From assembly GCA_011050525.1 (NCBI GenBank), contig DRFO01000043.1:1-64000 (forward strand): 64,000 nt of DNA. Reading direction: 5' to 3'. Position 1 is the first letter of the stretch; every line of letters begins with the position of its first letter. The stretch is from Halopseudomonas xinjiangensis (lineage in GTDB: Bacteria > Pseudomonadota > Gammaproteobacteria > Pseudomonadales > Pseudomonadaceae). The notes beneath the pieces were generated by a model. It was not told where the DNA came from. It made no database searches and was given only the letters and a program-made list of their open reading frames with translations. This document shows positions 37,100 to 47,200 of this stretch, piece after piece. Position numbers and translations under genes: made by a program.

Positions 37100-37735
37100 T
37101 TTTCTTTTAAAAAGACTTAAATATCTTCCACCACTTGCAAAAGCGGCCTTGAGTCTATCCAAGCTCAGCAACACTAATAAAGTCGTCAAACCCAGCTAGA
37201 TTTCCTTGCACCTCCAGCCTAATCTGCCTTCGTCCTGGAAATCCGTACGCGCCCATCCTGCCATGTTGTGCCCTCCGGCAACTCCAGCTACTCATCTGAC
37301 ACTGAGTTTGAATATTGTCCTGCCGGGTGATATGACCCACTTTTTATGAAACCCAAACCGCCCTCAGGCGGATGTCGGTCTCGCGGGTGCGATTGCCTTA
37401 GGCCCCGCTCAACGACCAGAGCAGGGGCCGGTTAGCACGCTGCCTTGATCAAATGTTGTGCTGTTAAAGAATGATGGAGCAGGATCGCTGGCCCAATACC
37501 GCCAACAAAACTGCGGTCTGTTCCTGACCACTCTCTGCGATACACAAAGAAATCAATTTGATTAACCAACCGAAAGTGGGCGTACCAACTTGGATCACAT
37601 CTTGCTTTTTGTCTTGGCTGGCACTCCTAAGCGGGCAAAAGACAAGACCTGACCCCTTGACCCCTATTTCTCTGGACTCCTATTTCTCTGCGCTCATGGG
37701 TGCATCTCCTTGGGACAGTTCTCTCGTGCCTGAAT
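37100..37735. other. Gene-poor stretch after the island
   Basis: About 640 bases with no gene I can support. A GC-rich imperfect stem (GGCCCCGCTC ... GAGCAGGGGCC, 37401-37429) and a short tandem (CTATTTCTCTG twice, about 37667-37691) are visible. Open frames on both strands here lack ribosome sites or family resemblance. Confidence 0.45.
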
Positions 37736-37763
37736 ACAAAGGCGAGCTTGCGCTCGCCTTTGT
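37736..37763 (-). terminator. Terminator of the lipoprotein gene
   Basis: 12-bp perfect stem ACAAAGGCGAGC / GCTCGCCTTTGT with a TTGC loop, 13 bases past the stop of the minus-strand lipoprotein gene. The AAAGGCGAGC arm is the usual pseudomonad terminator style. Confidence 0.75.
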
Positions 37764-37775
37764 CAGTTCGCTTGT

Positions 37776-38387
37776 TTATGCCCTGTTGCGGAATACCAAT
37801 TCGTTAAATGTAAGCACATCCTTTTGCTGCATCTCCTTGAGGAACTGCAGGATCACATCTTCCACCACACCACTGAACGCGTTTGCCGGCGATGTAGGAG
37901 CCGCCCCTTGTACCGGTGACGCTTTATTGCCAATGGTCGTATGTATCGCGTGATCGTAGCGTTTGGTGATCAATTCACCACCCTGCCTGAACTCGATCGT
38001 TACCTGGTAAATATCAGTCACGGCTGTTCCTACGAGCCCCAGGGTCAAACCCGTCCCGGCCCCTTTTGTCGCAGCGCCACCCATATCTGCAACATTATTA
38101 CAAGTGACTTTTATATCCAGGTCAGTTGCTCCGGTAGTGGGAATAACCACCCCAGAGGCTCGAAAAACCCTCTCCACACTGGATCGCAGTTCGTTGTTGA
38201 CCGCAGGAAGAGACTTACCGTTTCGTTGGAAATCGACGTTGACACGTACACCATATAGATCCTGGACTCGACTCACGTCCGAATAGCTGACTTCCTTGTA
38301 TTTCGGATCCACATACGATTTGGATGAAACGCACCCCCCCAACGCCAAAGCAATAAACGCAACCGATACAACTTTGTTTGCCTTCAT
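37776..38387 (-). CDS. Lipoprotein of unknown function
   Basis: 203 residues from ATG 38387: leader MKANKVVSVAFIALALGGC with lipobox LGGC, then SSKSYVDPKYKEVSYSDV, a region with VRVNVDFQRNGKSLPAVNNE, and a glycine-rich stretch GGAATKGAGTGLTLGLVGTA. It resembles outer-membrane-anchored small lipoproteins annotated only as hypothetical. The frame is open 22 codons further upstream, but those residues are not leader-like. Followed by a strong terminator. Confidence 0.75.
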   Translation of the reverse strand: MKANKVVSVAFIALALGGCVSSKSYVDPKYKEVSYSDVSRVQDLYGVRVNVDFQRNGKSLPAVNNELRSSVERVFRASGVVIPTTGATDLDIKVTCNNVADMGGAATKGAGTGLTLGLVGTAVTDIYQVTIEFRQGGELITKRYDHAIHTTIGNKASPVQGAAPTSPANAFSGVVEDVILQFLKEMQQKDVLTFNELVFRNRA

Positions 38388-38739
38388 GTTTTTCTCACGA
38401 TCATTTTTATAATGTGACGCTCGGCACCGGAGCGTGCTGACAAGAAGCCGCACGGCGCTAGGCCGATTATCGTTTTACAACACATACTTACCCACGAGAC
38501 GGCAAGTTCTCTATCAGGACGATGAAGCAGCGTTCAACAGCTATCCGAAGCTGCTTAACAGTCCAAGGAAAGAGTCAGTTCGAAAGGAGTGCAGGCGGTC
38601 CTGGCCTGGAGGCGGGAGAAAACTCGCATTCCTTTGCGTTGATCGAGATTAATCCAGGAGGCCGCAAGGCGTCCAAGAAATTTTGCGAGTTATACGGAAA
38701 ACAGGAGCCCATGCACCAATCTTTCGCACAGGAAATGGC
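38388..38739. other. Non-coding stretch before the RAYT scrap
   Basis: No supportable gene; overlapping short frames with atypical codon content. It may hold more of the decayed RAYT gene in broken frames (for example an LPTRRQVLYQDDEAAF stretch), which I cannot confirm. Confidence 0.35.
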
Positions 38740-38870
38740 GAAACAATACAACTACGCTATAAAGCCATCTTGGTGGAAAAGGAAAACTATTTGCTGGAAC
38801 TGGCTCGGTACATCGTTTTGAATCCGGTGCGGGCTGCGATGGTTAGGCTGGCCCTGGAGCAGTTATCGAG
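38740..38870 (+). pseudogene. REP-associated (IS200-like) tyrosine transposase, C-terminal scrap
   Basis: Encodes RYKAILVEKENYLLELARYI and VLNPVRAAMV, the helix that carries the YxxxNPxRA-type signature at the end of RAYT/Y1 transposases. The catalytic HUH and Tyr parts are absent. Confidence 0.65.
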
Positions 38871-38875
38871 GGACC

Positions 38876-39457
38876 GTGGGCTATCCTTCGGACTCCCTTG
38901 ATCTGCAAAAGCGCGCGAATGATGGCTTGATCGAGCAAAACCAACAAGCGAAGGAGATGAGCTATCAACAAAAGGAATCGGAAAAGCTCCGCTCGTTTGA
39001 ATCCACTTTTTATAGCTTGGCTGAAGTCGCTCGTAAAGAGTACGAACGATTCGAGATAACCAAACCGAACGGGGCAACTTGCCGAGGATCTCTTGCGGTG
39101 ACCGCAATCGAGGACAAATTACAAGTCGATTCTGCCGCAGCTGACCATCACCTGACGCTTTCTAGGATTTTCGACTCGCTGGATGACGAAAGCGGAATGG
39201 GTATATTTTCGGTCGTGCGAAGTTTTTATATCCTTCTAAGAGTCACAGTAGATCGCTGCCCACCAGAGCACCGAGAACAGTATATCGATATCTGTGTGTA
39301 CTCTATGCCAATCAAACTAATTCACTTGGTTTGCCTCGCTAAGGTTTTCACTGAATGGGACAACATGCGAGTCCTCACAGAGTATGGTTTTTTCTCTCGA
39401 CCCGGGATAGAAGAATACGTGAATGGATGGACTCTCATCTCGCAACAAGAGCCCTAA
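38876..39457 (+). CDS. Possible phage abortive-infection-type protein, perhaps N-terminally truncated
   Basis: 193 residues, mainly helical. FESTFYSLAEVARKEYERFE near the start and FSVVRSFYILLRVTVDRCPP with YIDICVYSMPIKLIHLVCLA resemble the pattern of the putative phage abortive infection family (PF16872). Those proteins normally begin with two membrane helices that are missing here. The first 40 residues are polar (Q, E, K-rich). It lies just after a RAYT scrap, so the gene may have lost its 5' end, and no clear ribosome site is seen at 38876. Resemblance by eye only. Confidence 0.4.
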   Translation: MGYPSDSLDLQKRANDGLIEQNQQAKEMSYQQKESEKLRSFESTFYSLAEVARKEYERFEITKPNGATCRGSLAVTAIEDKLQVDSAAADHHLTLSRIFDSLDDESGMGIFSVVRSFYILLRVTVDRCPPEHREQYIDICVYSMPIKLIHLVCLAKVFTEWDNMRVLTEYGFFSRPGIEEYVNGWTLISQQEP

Positions 39458-39755
39458 GTTTGCGAGTTCCCGTCTCAGAGTTATGTCTTATCAGTTTAAT
39501 GCGATACGCGCAGGATGGCGCCACGGCTAAACACTGCCAGGCCGGCGCGGACGCCAGTAGCGTTACCTGGATGGCCACGAAGTTGTCGCGGTCTTCGCGG
39601 CTCGCCATCACGCTTACTTGCTGCCTGTCGAGCAGCGTGGTCTGCACAGTGTTCAGCACCAGGGCAGTGCCGCGAGCAGTGCCGGCAGACGTCACCACCG
39701 GCGCCCGGTGCCATCCGAGAAGCTTTGAGAGGAAGTGGGGTGTGAGCAAATGCAT
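39435..39755 (-). pseudogene. HK97-type phage major capsid protein, C-terminal scrap
   Basis: Frame encodes LLGWHRAPVVTSAGTARGTA, then TLLDRQQVSVMASREDRDNF and VAIQVTLLA, the pattern found in the last 80 residues of HK97-fold capsid proteins. The frame then drifts into unrelated residues and no other phage gene is present. A prophage remnant next to the possible Abi gene. Confidence 0.45.
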
Positions 39756-39953
39756 CAGGTGTCCCTTGTCTTTTAATAGGGTAGTCCTAATGCCAAACGG
39801 GGTATTTGGTTAATGCGTTACCCATTTAGTACTGCTTTTTCCCTGTAGGACTGGCCAGCCTTGCGCAATCATTCACTGAATTATCGAAAACCTCGGTTTG
39901 CCTTTCCGCCCTCGTAAACCATACTCAAGTTCACCGCACCAGGATGTAACCCC

Positions 39954-40127
39954 ATGAATCTTGTCCTTTTCTGGCCGACTCTCGGTATCTTCACACTTGG
40001 CCTGACCCTGATCGGAACGGGCTTTTCCCTGCGTGACAGCAAGCCCGGCCTGGGTATTCTGTGGTTGGGTACCCTATGCATGCTGAGTCTGGTATTTCTG
40101 CATGTCACTCACGCCACTTCTGTCTAA
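39954..40127 (+). CDS. Small two-helix membrane protein
   Basis: 57 residues: MNLVLFWPTLGIFTLGLTLI forms the first membrane helix, a short polar loop RDSKPG follows, then LGILWLGTLCMLSLVFLHV forms the second. AGGA stands 9 bases before ATG 39954. Composition and codon use look like real coding sequence. Not recognised; its position just after the decayed phage patch suggests it belongs to the core chromosome. Confidence 0.5.
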   Translation: MNLVLFWPTLGIFTLGLTLIGTGFSLRDSKPGLGILWLGTLCMLSLVFLHVTHATSV

Positions 40128-40173
40128 GCCGACCGCTTCCCTGCGGGATACGGCCGCATGAGCTTGTCGTTTA

Positions 40174-42048
40174 TTACCTGTCCAGACTCAAAAGCAGTGC
40201 GCTGGTAGCGCCCAGGGCGACTTCGAACTGACCGGTCGATGAGCTGACCGTTTCGGCGTACTCGGTACCCAGCGGCTGACCGTATTTGCTTTGATCGAAG
40301 GTCTGGCCGCCCAAAGAGATTCCTTCCGTGGCGCGGAATGAGGGAGCCAGCATCCGTTTCACCCGACCGGAGGTATAACCGGGAATACTCAGATGAACCG
40401 GGCCGGATGCGGTGCGGTCCTTGTTGATCAGCGCGACGGTTATTCGCCCGGTCTCAGGGTTACGGGTGGCCCATGCCTTGAGATTCGCGTCGGTGGCCAC
40501 CGCAACGGGCAGCAACTCGGCCTGGTTGGCCGTTGCCTCGGCAAAAAACAGCATGCCGTAATAGAGCGGTAACACTTTCCTTAGCTCATAGTCGCCGGGG
40601 AATGCCGTTCCTGGCGGAGGCGGTGCCTCGGTTTGCGATGCCTGATATTGCTGTGCCGGCACATCGAACAGGAATGCGCTGTAAAGATCCCAGCCATTGA
40701 CGGTATTCCAGATATTGCTGTGCAGATTAACGCCCGCCACACCACGATAGGCGTACTCGAACAATATATCCGGCGCCCACAGTGCCGCTTCGAAGGCATC
40801 GCTGACTCCTGGCTGTCCTGAGCACATGATCGAGTTCATTTCGGTAATGCGGTACGGCTTGCCCATCCGGTTGGCAACGTCGATATAACGCTCGATCTCT
40901 TCCGGACCTGCTGTGGCCGCCCTCGGCTCGAGTAGAAACCCAGACTGAACGTCGCCGCCGCAAGCTTCGCCTGCCCCGGCGTAGGCGTGCTGGCTCACGA
41001 TGCCGATTGTCTGGTGCTCCTGGGTCAGCAGTCGCTCCAGGTCCAGCGGTGTACCGAAGTCGGTCTCCGGCACCAATGGCACGGGCGCGACACCGGCAAA
41101 TCCCGCCATGGACGGACCGGCAAAGGGCGGCCCAGCGGGGATCGCCTCGCGGATATGCTGAGCGTAGAAGCGAAACTCAGCCATATAGTCTTCGAAGCTG
41201 TAATTATCTGCCCGATAATCGTGGGCTACGAAAAAGTCCGGCTGATTGCCCAGCTCAATGGCTTGAATCGAGCCCTGGGGCACTTCTTCCACGAAGGTTT
41301 TTGCTTGCCGGGCCGCCAAGCCAGGAACACCAGCGCCCATGTTGACGCCGAGAATGAATGAAACCCCTGGGGTTGAATCCGCCATGTCGCGGTAGACCTG
41401 GGCCAACGGCGAAACGGTGTTGGTAGTCGGTGTGCTGGTCCGACCCGTCGTGCTGCCACCTATGCGCAGCGAGATCGGGCCGCCACTGCGCTCGGTAAGG
41501 TTCGCCAGCAGTTGCCGGTAAATCGGATTGGTGCCAATTTGCGGATCGCCCATCATTAACTGGGCCTGGCCCCATTCATGGGACAGCCCCAGGAACCCTG
41601 AAGGCAACTCCCTGCCAGCCTGGGCGGGGTCGATGTCGACCTTTGCCAGAATTGAGTCTGCGGCTACGTTAACCGTTACCTCGCGGGTGATGGGTTTGCC
41701 GTTGGCATCGCTTGCCGTAAGCCGGTAGGTCGTGGTTTTTACCGGAGCCACTGTGACGGAAGATTGTGGGGTAGCCGTCAGCCCGCCAATCGAAATCGAT
41801 TGAGCCTCATCCAGTGTCCATGACAGCTGGGTAGTCTGACCAGCCGCAATGCTTGCAGGTACCGCCCGGAAGTCTTGTTCTGCCTCCACCTGACGGGCCT
41901 TGTCGTCACCAGCGCAACCCGCCAGTAGCAAGCCCATCGTCAGACCTACCCACAAGAGTCGTGCCTTCCCGCTCAAAGTATCTGGCTCGATGCTCTTGCT
42001 CATATCCGGCTTGATGCCCCTCAGGGCCCGCGCGGAAATTAGGTTCAT
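40174..42048 (-). CDS. GH79-like glycoside hydrolase lipoprotein with altered acid/base residue
   Basis: 624 residues from ATG 42048 (GGAG 7 bases upstream); ATG 42003 would give a more usual short leader. Leader ends at lipobox LLAGC, so the protein is lipid-anchored. An Ig-like domain follows (about 55-130), then a TIM-barrel like family 79 beta-glucuronidase/heparanase proteins (ELPSGFLGLSHEWG, ISLRIGGST) and a C-terminal beta domain (LKAWATRNPETGRITVALIN). The motif expected as GNEP reads ELGNQPD (Gln269), so the acid/base Glu is replaced, while a nucleophile candidate Glu403 (RITEMNS) remains. Substrate unknown. Confidence 0.7.
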   Translation of the reverse strand: MNLISARALRGIKPDMSKSIEPDTLSGKARLLWVGLTMGLLLAGCAGDDKARQVEAEQDFRAVPASIAAGQTTQLSWTLDEAQSISIGGLTATPQSSVTVAPVKTTTYRLTASDANGKPITREVTVNVAADSILAKVDIDPAQAGRELPSGFLGLSHEWGQAQLMMGDPQIGTNPIYRQLLANLTERSGGPISLRIGGSTTGRTSTPTTNTVSPLAQVYRDMADSTPGVSFILGVNMGAGVPGLAARQAKTFVEEVPQGSIQAIELGNQPDFFVAHDYRADNYSFEDYMAEFRFYAQHIREAIPAGPPFAGPSMAGFAGVAPVPLVPETDFGTPLDLERLLTQEHQTIGIVSQHAYAGAGEACGGDVQSGFLLEPRAATAGPEEIERYIDVANRMGKPYRITEMNSIMCSGQPGVSDAFEAALWAPDILFEYAYRGVAGVNLHSNIWNTVNGWDLYSAFLFDVPAQQYQASQTEAPPPPGTAFPGDYELRKVLPLYYGMLFFAEATANQAELLPVAVATDANLKAWATRNPETGRITVALINKDRTASGPVHLSIPGYTSGRVKRMLAPSFRATEGISLGGQTFDQSKYGQPLGTEYAETVSSSTGQFEVALGATSALLLSLDR

Positions 42049-42259
42049 ACTGTTTCTCCTTGAAGATCGACCGTAACAGCCAGATTCGCAGGCGTCGGCG
42101 GACATTCTGGATCACACGCCAGGCTTACAGGTCAGGCAAATGGCTATCAGTGACACAGCCTAGCCTAGTATTCACATTGCCGAATGCAGAAAGGAAATTT
42201 TGCGCAGTAAAACGTTACAACGCCATGAACCGAGCTGCCCGCGCTACGTTGCCGCAGGG

Positions 42260-42898
42260 TTAAGCAGAGCTACGCAGTGCGGGACTCAGTCTGAGCATGT
42301 CGACAATAGCATCGGCCAGAGATTCTGCCCGGACGGCAAGATCAAGACCTTCCGGGACCAGCAGCCACTGATCGATAACTCCGCTTACGAAGCTGTGAAC
42401 GCAGCGGCTGGCCAAAGCCGCGTCAAGATCCGGCGGCAATTGTCCCTTGCCCATGGCATTTCTCAGGGTGCTTTCAATATTCTGGTCACAAAGATGGCGG
42501 AAGCTCTGGATGCGATTGCGCAGATCGCACATGTCATCCGTATATTCACATTTGTGGAATATGATCTCATTGATACGCTTGACCGCAGGGTCCAGCTCTA
42601 CACGCTGGAATAACAGCACCAGCAGATCGCGCAGCCGACCAAGGGGATCAGGTTCATGCTGATTGCGGCCGGCCTCGCCCAGCGGCTGCAGCGGCATGTT
42701 GGCGCGTTCCAGCAGCGCCTCAAGCACGTCGGCCTTGTCCTGGAAATGCCAATAAATGGCCCCGCGGGTGACGCCCGCCGCGCTGGCGATATCAGCGAGA
42801 GAAGTGCGTGAAATTCCCTTTCGGTGAAAACACAGTTCGGCAGCGTCGATAATTTCGCTACGCGTCTCCTGTGCTTCTTGCTTGGTACGTCTGACCAT
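42260..42898 (-). CDS. TetR family repressor of RND efflux, TtgR/AcrR-like
   Basis: 212 residues. N-terminus MVRRTKQEAQETRSEIIDAA and HTH ISRTSLADIASAAGVTRGAIYWHFQDK are near-identical in style to TtgR of P. putida; the helix KRINEIIFHKCEYTDDMCDL and the ending DMLRLSPALR also agree. Should repress the divergent RND genes and release DNA when it binds hydrophobic drugs. Start ATG 42898 matches family proteins. The operator-like dyad at 42984-43013 lies between the two genes. Confidence 0.87.
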   Translation of the reverse strand: MVRRTKQEAQETRSEIIDAAELCFHRKGISRTSLADIASAAGVTRGAIYWHFQDKADVLEALLERANMPLQPLGEAGRNQHEPDPLGRLRDLLVLLFQRVELDPAVKRINEIIFHKCEYTDDMCDLRNRIQSFRHLCDQNIESTLRNAMGKGQLPPDLDAALASRCVHSFVSGVIDQWLLVPEGLDLAVRAESLADAIVDMLRLSPALRSSA

Positions 42899-42983
42899 GG
42901 GTGCGCTCAACTGTTATATGCCCACAGCATAGATAAACCGGGGGTTTGATGCGAAGTCGGACATGTTAACCAATGTGAAAACC

Positions 42984-43013
42984 ATTTACAAACATTCACG
43001 AATGTAAGTATAT
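42984..43013. promoter_or_regulatory. TtgR-type operator over the RND promoter
   Basis: ATTTACAAACATTCACGAAT followed by GTAAGTATATT; the core ACATTC-AC-GAATGT is a perfect dyad (42992-43005). As I remember it, the P. putida ttgR operator has the same TTTACAAACA...GAATGTAAGTATATT framework. It overlaps the region where the promoters of both divergent genes should be. Confidence 0.7.
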
Positions 43014-43092
43014 TGCACGCTTTTCCAGCCAAAGCCGTTCATCCGGCCAGGCTTTTATTGATTCTGCAGTTCGTCCTATAGAGGTTTTACCC

Positions 43093-44223
43093 ATGCCAGC
43101 CACAGCTCGCGCTGCCCTGATCCCGCTTTGCATCATTGCCGTGCTGTTGAGTGCATGTGAAAAAGAAAGCGCCCCGCCTGCCCCGATGGGCCTGCCCGAG
43201 GTCGGCGTCGTTACGCTTGAGGCAGAGCCGTTTACGCTGACCACCGAATTGCCGGGCCGGACAGCCGCCTACCGCATGGCCGAGGTGCGTCCGCAGGTCA
43301 ACGGCATTATTCAGAAGCGTCTGTTCGAGGAAGGCAGCGACGTGGAAGCCGGCCAGCAGCTGTATCAGATAGATGACGCGGTCTATAAAGCTGCACTTGA
43401 GAGCGCCCGCGCTGTGCGGTTGTCAAGCAAGTCGCTGGCTGATCGGTATGAAGTTCTGGTGGGACAGAACGCGGTGAGCCGCCAAGCCTATGATGAAGCC
43501 CGTGCCACTAACCTTCAGGCAGAAGCCGCTTTGACGCGCGCCGAAATTGACTTGCGCTACACCAAGGTTCTCGCCCCGATTTCCGGGCGTATCGGTCGAT
43601 CACTGGTGAGTGAAGGCGCTCTGGTCAGCAATGGCCAGGCCGCGGCCATGGCGACCATCCAGCAGTTGGATCCGATCTATGTGGACGTCACCCAGCCGGC
43701 GCGGGAGCTGTTGGCACTGCGTCGCGATCTGGAAGAAGGGCGCCTGGAAAAAGCCGGCGAGAATGCCGCCAAAGTTACGCTGACCCTGGACGGTCTCAAC
43801 CAGTACCCGCATGAAGGCACCCTGGAGTTCTCTGAAGTATCGGTCGACGCCGGTACCGGATCGGTCACTCTGCGTGCCGTTTTCCCCAACCCTGATAAAG
43901 ATCTGCTGCCAGGCCTGTTTGTGCATGCGCAGCTGGTAGCCGGCACCCGTAGCAATGCGATCCTGGCGCCTCAACAGGGCGTGACCCGCACTCCACGCGG
44001 CGACGCCACAGCGTTAGTGGTCAATGCCGACAATAAGGTAGAGCTTCGCCCGATCAAGGTTGAACGTGCAGTAGGCAACCGCTGGCTGGTTAGTGAAGGG
44101 CTTAACGCTGGGGATCGTCTTATAACCGAAGGCTTGCAATTCGTCCGCCCTGGTGCCGAGGTTAAGGTCGTGCCAGCGAGCAATATTTCCGCTTCAGCCC
44201 AGCCATCCGGTCAGGAAGGATAA
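43093..44223 (+). CDS. RND efflux periplasmic adaptor, MexA/TtgA type
   Basis: 376 residues: leader with lipobox LLSAC, then the membrane-fusion-protein order: LPGRTAAYRMAEVRPQVNGI (lipoyl domain first half), alpha-hairpin with QAYDEARATNLQAEAALTRA, second lipoyl half APISGRIGRSLVSEGALVSN, beta-barrel and membrane-proximal domain (GNRWLVSEGLNAGDRLITEG). Anchored in the inner membrane facing the periplasm, it links the pump to an outer-membrane channel. GAGG precedes ATG 43093. First gene of a two-gene operon. Confidence 0.92.
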   Translation: MPATARAALIPLCIIAVLLSACEKESAPPAPMGLPEVGVVTLEAEPFTLTTELPGRTAAYRMAEVRPQVNGIIQKRLFEEGSDVEAGQQLYQIDDAVYKAALESARAVRLSSKSLADRYEVLVGQNAVSRQAYDEARATNLQAEAALTRAEIDLRYTKVLAPISGRIGRSLVSEGALVSNGQAAAMATIQQLDPIYVDVTQPARELLALRRDLEEGRLEKAGENAAKVTLTLDGLNQYPHEGTLEFSEVSVDAGTGSVTLRAVFPNPDKDLLPGLFVHAQLVAGTRSNAILAPQQGVTRTPRGDATALVVNADNKVELRPIKVERAVGNRWLVSEGLNAGDRLITEGLQFVRPGAEVKVVPASNISASAQPSGQEG

Positions 44224-44229
44224 TCCCGA

Positions 44230-47200
44230 ATGTCCAGATTCTTTATTGATCGACCCATCTTTGCCTGGGTAATCGCGCTGGTGATCATGCTGGCCGGGGG
44301 GCTGGCGGTGCTCAACCTGCCGGTTAACCAGTACCCGGAAATCGCACCGCCAGCGATCCGCATTCAGGTGGCCTATCCTGGCGCCTCGGCCCAGACGGTG
44401 CAGGACACCGTAGTGCAGGTCATTGAACAGCAACTCAATGGCATCGACGGCCTGCGCTATATCAGCTCTGTCAGTAATTCAGATGGCAGCATGCAGATCA
44501 ACGTGACCTTCGATCAGGGAACGGATCCGGACATTGCCCAGGTGCAGGTGCAGAACAAGCTGCAACTGGCGACGCCCATGCTGCCGCAGGAAGTGCAACA
44601 GCAGGGCATCCGCGTGACCAAGTCGACCAGTGGCTTCCTGATGGTGGTTGGGGTGGTCTCCAGCGATGGCAGCATGACCCGGGATGACCTGTCCGACTAC
44701 ATCATTTCCAATATTCAGGACCCGCTTTCCCGGACCGAGGGCGTCGGCGACTTTCAGGTATTCGGTGCGCCCTACGCCATGCGCATATGGCTTGACCCGG
44801 CCAAACTGAACAACTTCCAGATGACGCCGATGGAGGTCAGCGCGGCCGTCAGCGCCCAGAACGTGCAGGTGTCCTCGGGGCAGCTTGGTGGCTTGCCCGC
44901 GGTACCGGGTCAACAACTGACCGCCACTATTATCGGCAAGACGCGCCTGCAAACTCCCGAGCAGTTCCGTAATATCTTGCTCAAGGTCGCCAGCGATGGC
45001 TCCCAGGTTCGCCTGCGGGACGTAGCCCGGGTGGCGATGGGCGCGCAGACTTACAACTACTCTGCTCAGTTCAACGGCAAGCCCGCATCGGGTATTGCGG
45101 TCAACCTGGCTACCGGCGCCAATGCGCTGGACACCGCCAGGGCAGTGAAACAGACGATTGCCGACCTGGAGCCCTTCTTCCCCCAAGGCATGGAAATCGT
45201 CTACCCGTTTGAGACCGCTCCGGTGGTGTCGGAGTCGATTACCGGCGTAGTGCATACTCTCCTTGAGGCCGTGGTGCTGGTTTTCGTGGTGATGTATCTG
45301 TTCCTGCAAAACTTCCGAGCGACGCTTATCCCGACCCTTGCAGTGCCGGTGGTCATACTGGGCACCTTCGGCGTGCTGTCGCTGTTTGGCTTCAGCGTCA
45401 ATATTCTCACCATGTTCGCCATGGTTCTGGCGATCGGCCTGCTGGTAGACGATGCCATTGTGGTGGTTGAAAACGTCGAGCGCGTAATGGCCGAAGAAGG
45501 CCTGTCGCCACTGGAAGCCACACGCAAATCGATGGACCAGATCCAGGGCGCACTGGTCGGCATCGGTCTGGTGCTCTCCGCCGTATTCATTCCGATGGCA
45601 TTCTTTGGCGGCTCGACGGGCGTCATCTACCGGCAGTTCGCAGTGACGATCGCCTCGGCAATGACGCTGTCGGTGCTGGTGGCGTTGGTGTTCACGCCGG
45701 CCTTGTGCGCTACGATGTTAAAGCCGATTCCCAAAGGCGAGCACCATCAAAAGCGTGGCTTCTTCGGCTGGTTCAATCGCATCTTCAACCGGGGTGTGAA
45801 CCGATACGAACGGAGTGTCATCGGCATTCTCAAACGCAAGACTCCCTTTGTGCTGCTGTATCTGGTCATCGTCGCTGTCATGGCGGTGTTGTTCACCAGG
45901 ATACCGTCGGCGTTTCTGCCCAACGAAGATCAGGGCGTGCTGTTTGCCCAGGTGCAGGCACCGGCTGGCTCCACGGCGGAGCGCACCCAGAAGACTGTGG
46001 ACAACATGCGTGAATATCTCCTCACAGAAGAATCGGACATCGTCAAATCGGTGTTCACGGTCACCGGTTTCAGCTTCGCCGGGCGAGGCCAGAATTCGGC
46101 CATCGCCTTCATCGGGCTGAAACCCTGGGAAGAACGGACAGAACCTGAACAGAGCGTGTTCGCGCTGGCCGATCGCGCCCGGCAGTACTTCAGCACATTG
46201 CGCGATGCTCAGGTAAACGCCTTCGCCCCGCCAGCGGTCATGGCATTGGGCAATGCCACCGGTTTCAACCTGTTTCTGCAGGATAACTCCGGTGTGGGAC
46301 ATGACACCCTGATGCAGGCACGCAATCAGTTTCTGGAACTGGCGGCCAACCACCCCGCCCTGACGTCGGTGAGGCCCAACGGCCTGGAGGACGAGCCGCA
46401 ATACCAGCTGAACATCGACGATGAACAGGCGCGGGTACTGGGGGTATCGCTCAGCGATATCAACAGCACGCAGTCCATCACCTGGGGTTCCAGTTATATC
46501 AACGACTTTATTGATCGCGGGCGAGTGAAACGCGTCTATATTCAGGGCGAAGCGGCAGCCCGGATGAATCCGGACGATCTGAACAAATGGTTCGTCCGGA
46601 ACAACGAGGGAGACATGGTGCCCTTCAATGCATTCGCCAGCGGCGAGTGGGTGTACGGCTCGCCCAAACTGTCGCGTTATAACGGCGTAGCCTCGATGGA
46701 AATCATGGGCGAGGCTGCACCCGGTTTCAGTACGGGTGAGGCGATGGCGGCGGTGGAAGAAATAGCCACCAAACTGCCGGAAGGCGTGGGTGTTGCCTGG
46801 ACTGGCCTATCCTACGAGGAACGAATCTCTGGCGATCAGGCGCCGATGCTGTATGCGCTGTCGCTGCTGGTAGTGTTCCTGTGTCTTGCTGCGCTGTATG
46901 AGAGCTGGTCGATTCCGCTTGTGGTATTGCTGGTGGTTCCGCTGGGTGTAATCGGCGCGCTCCTGGCAACGCTGGGTCGCGGCTTGTCAAACGACGTGTT
47001 CTTCCAGGTAGGTCTGCTGACGACGGTCGGACTGACGGCAAAAAACGCGATCCTGATCGTCGAGTTCGCCAAGGATCTGCATGAGCAGGGCATGAGTCTG
47101 TTTGATGCGGCGGTGGAAGCCTGCAGAATGCGCCTGCGTCCGATCATCATGACGTCGCTGGCCTTCACGCTGGGTGTGGTTCCGCTGGCGCTGGCCAGTG

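Noticed and set aside
37155..37340. 61-codon minus-strand frame after the island
   Set aside because: No ribosome site and no recognisable family; could be a decayed gene but cannot be supported.
37558..37953. 131-codon plus-strand frame
   Set aside because: Overlaps the terminator and the 3' end of the lipoprotein gene on the other strand; no family features.
44479..45309. 276-codon frame antisense to the RND permease
   Set aside because: Antisense shadow, no start signal or motif.
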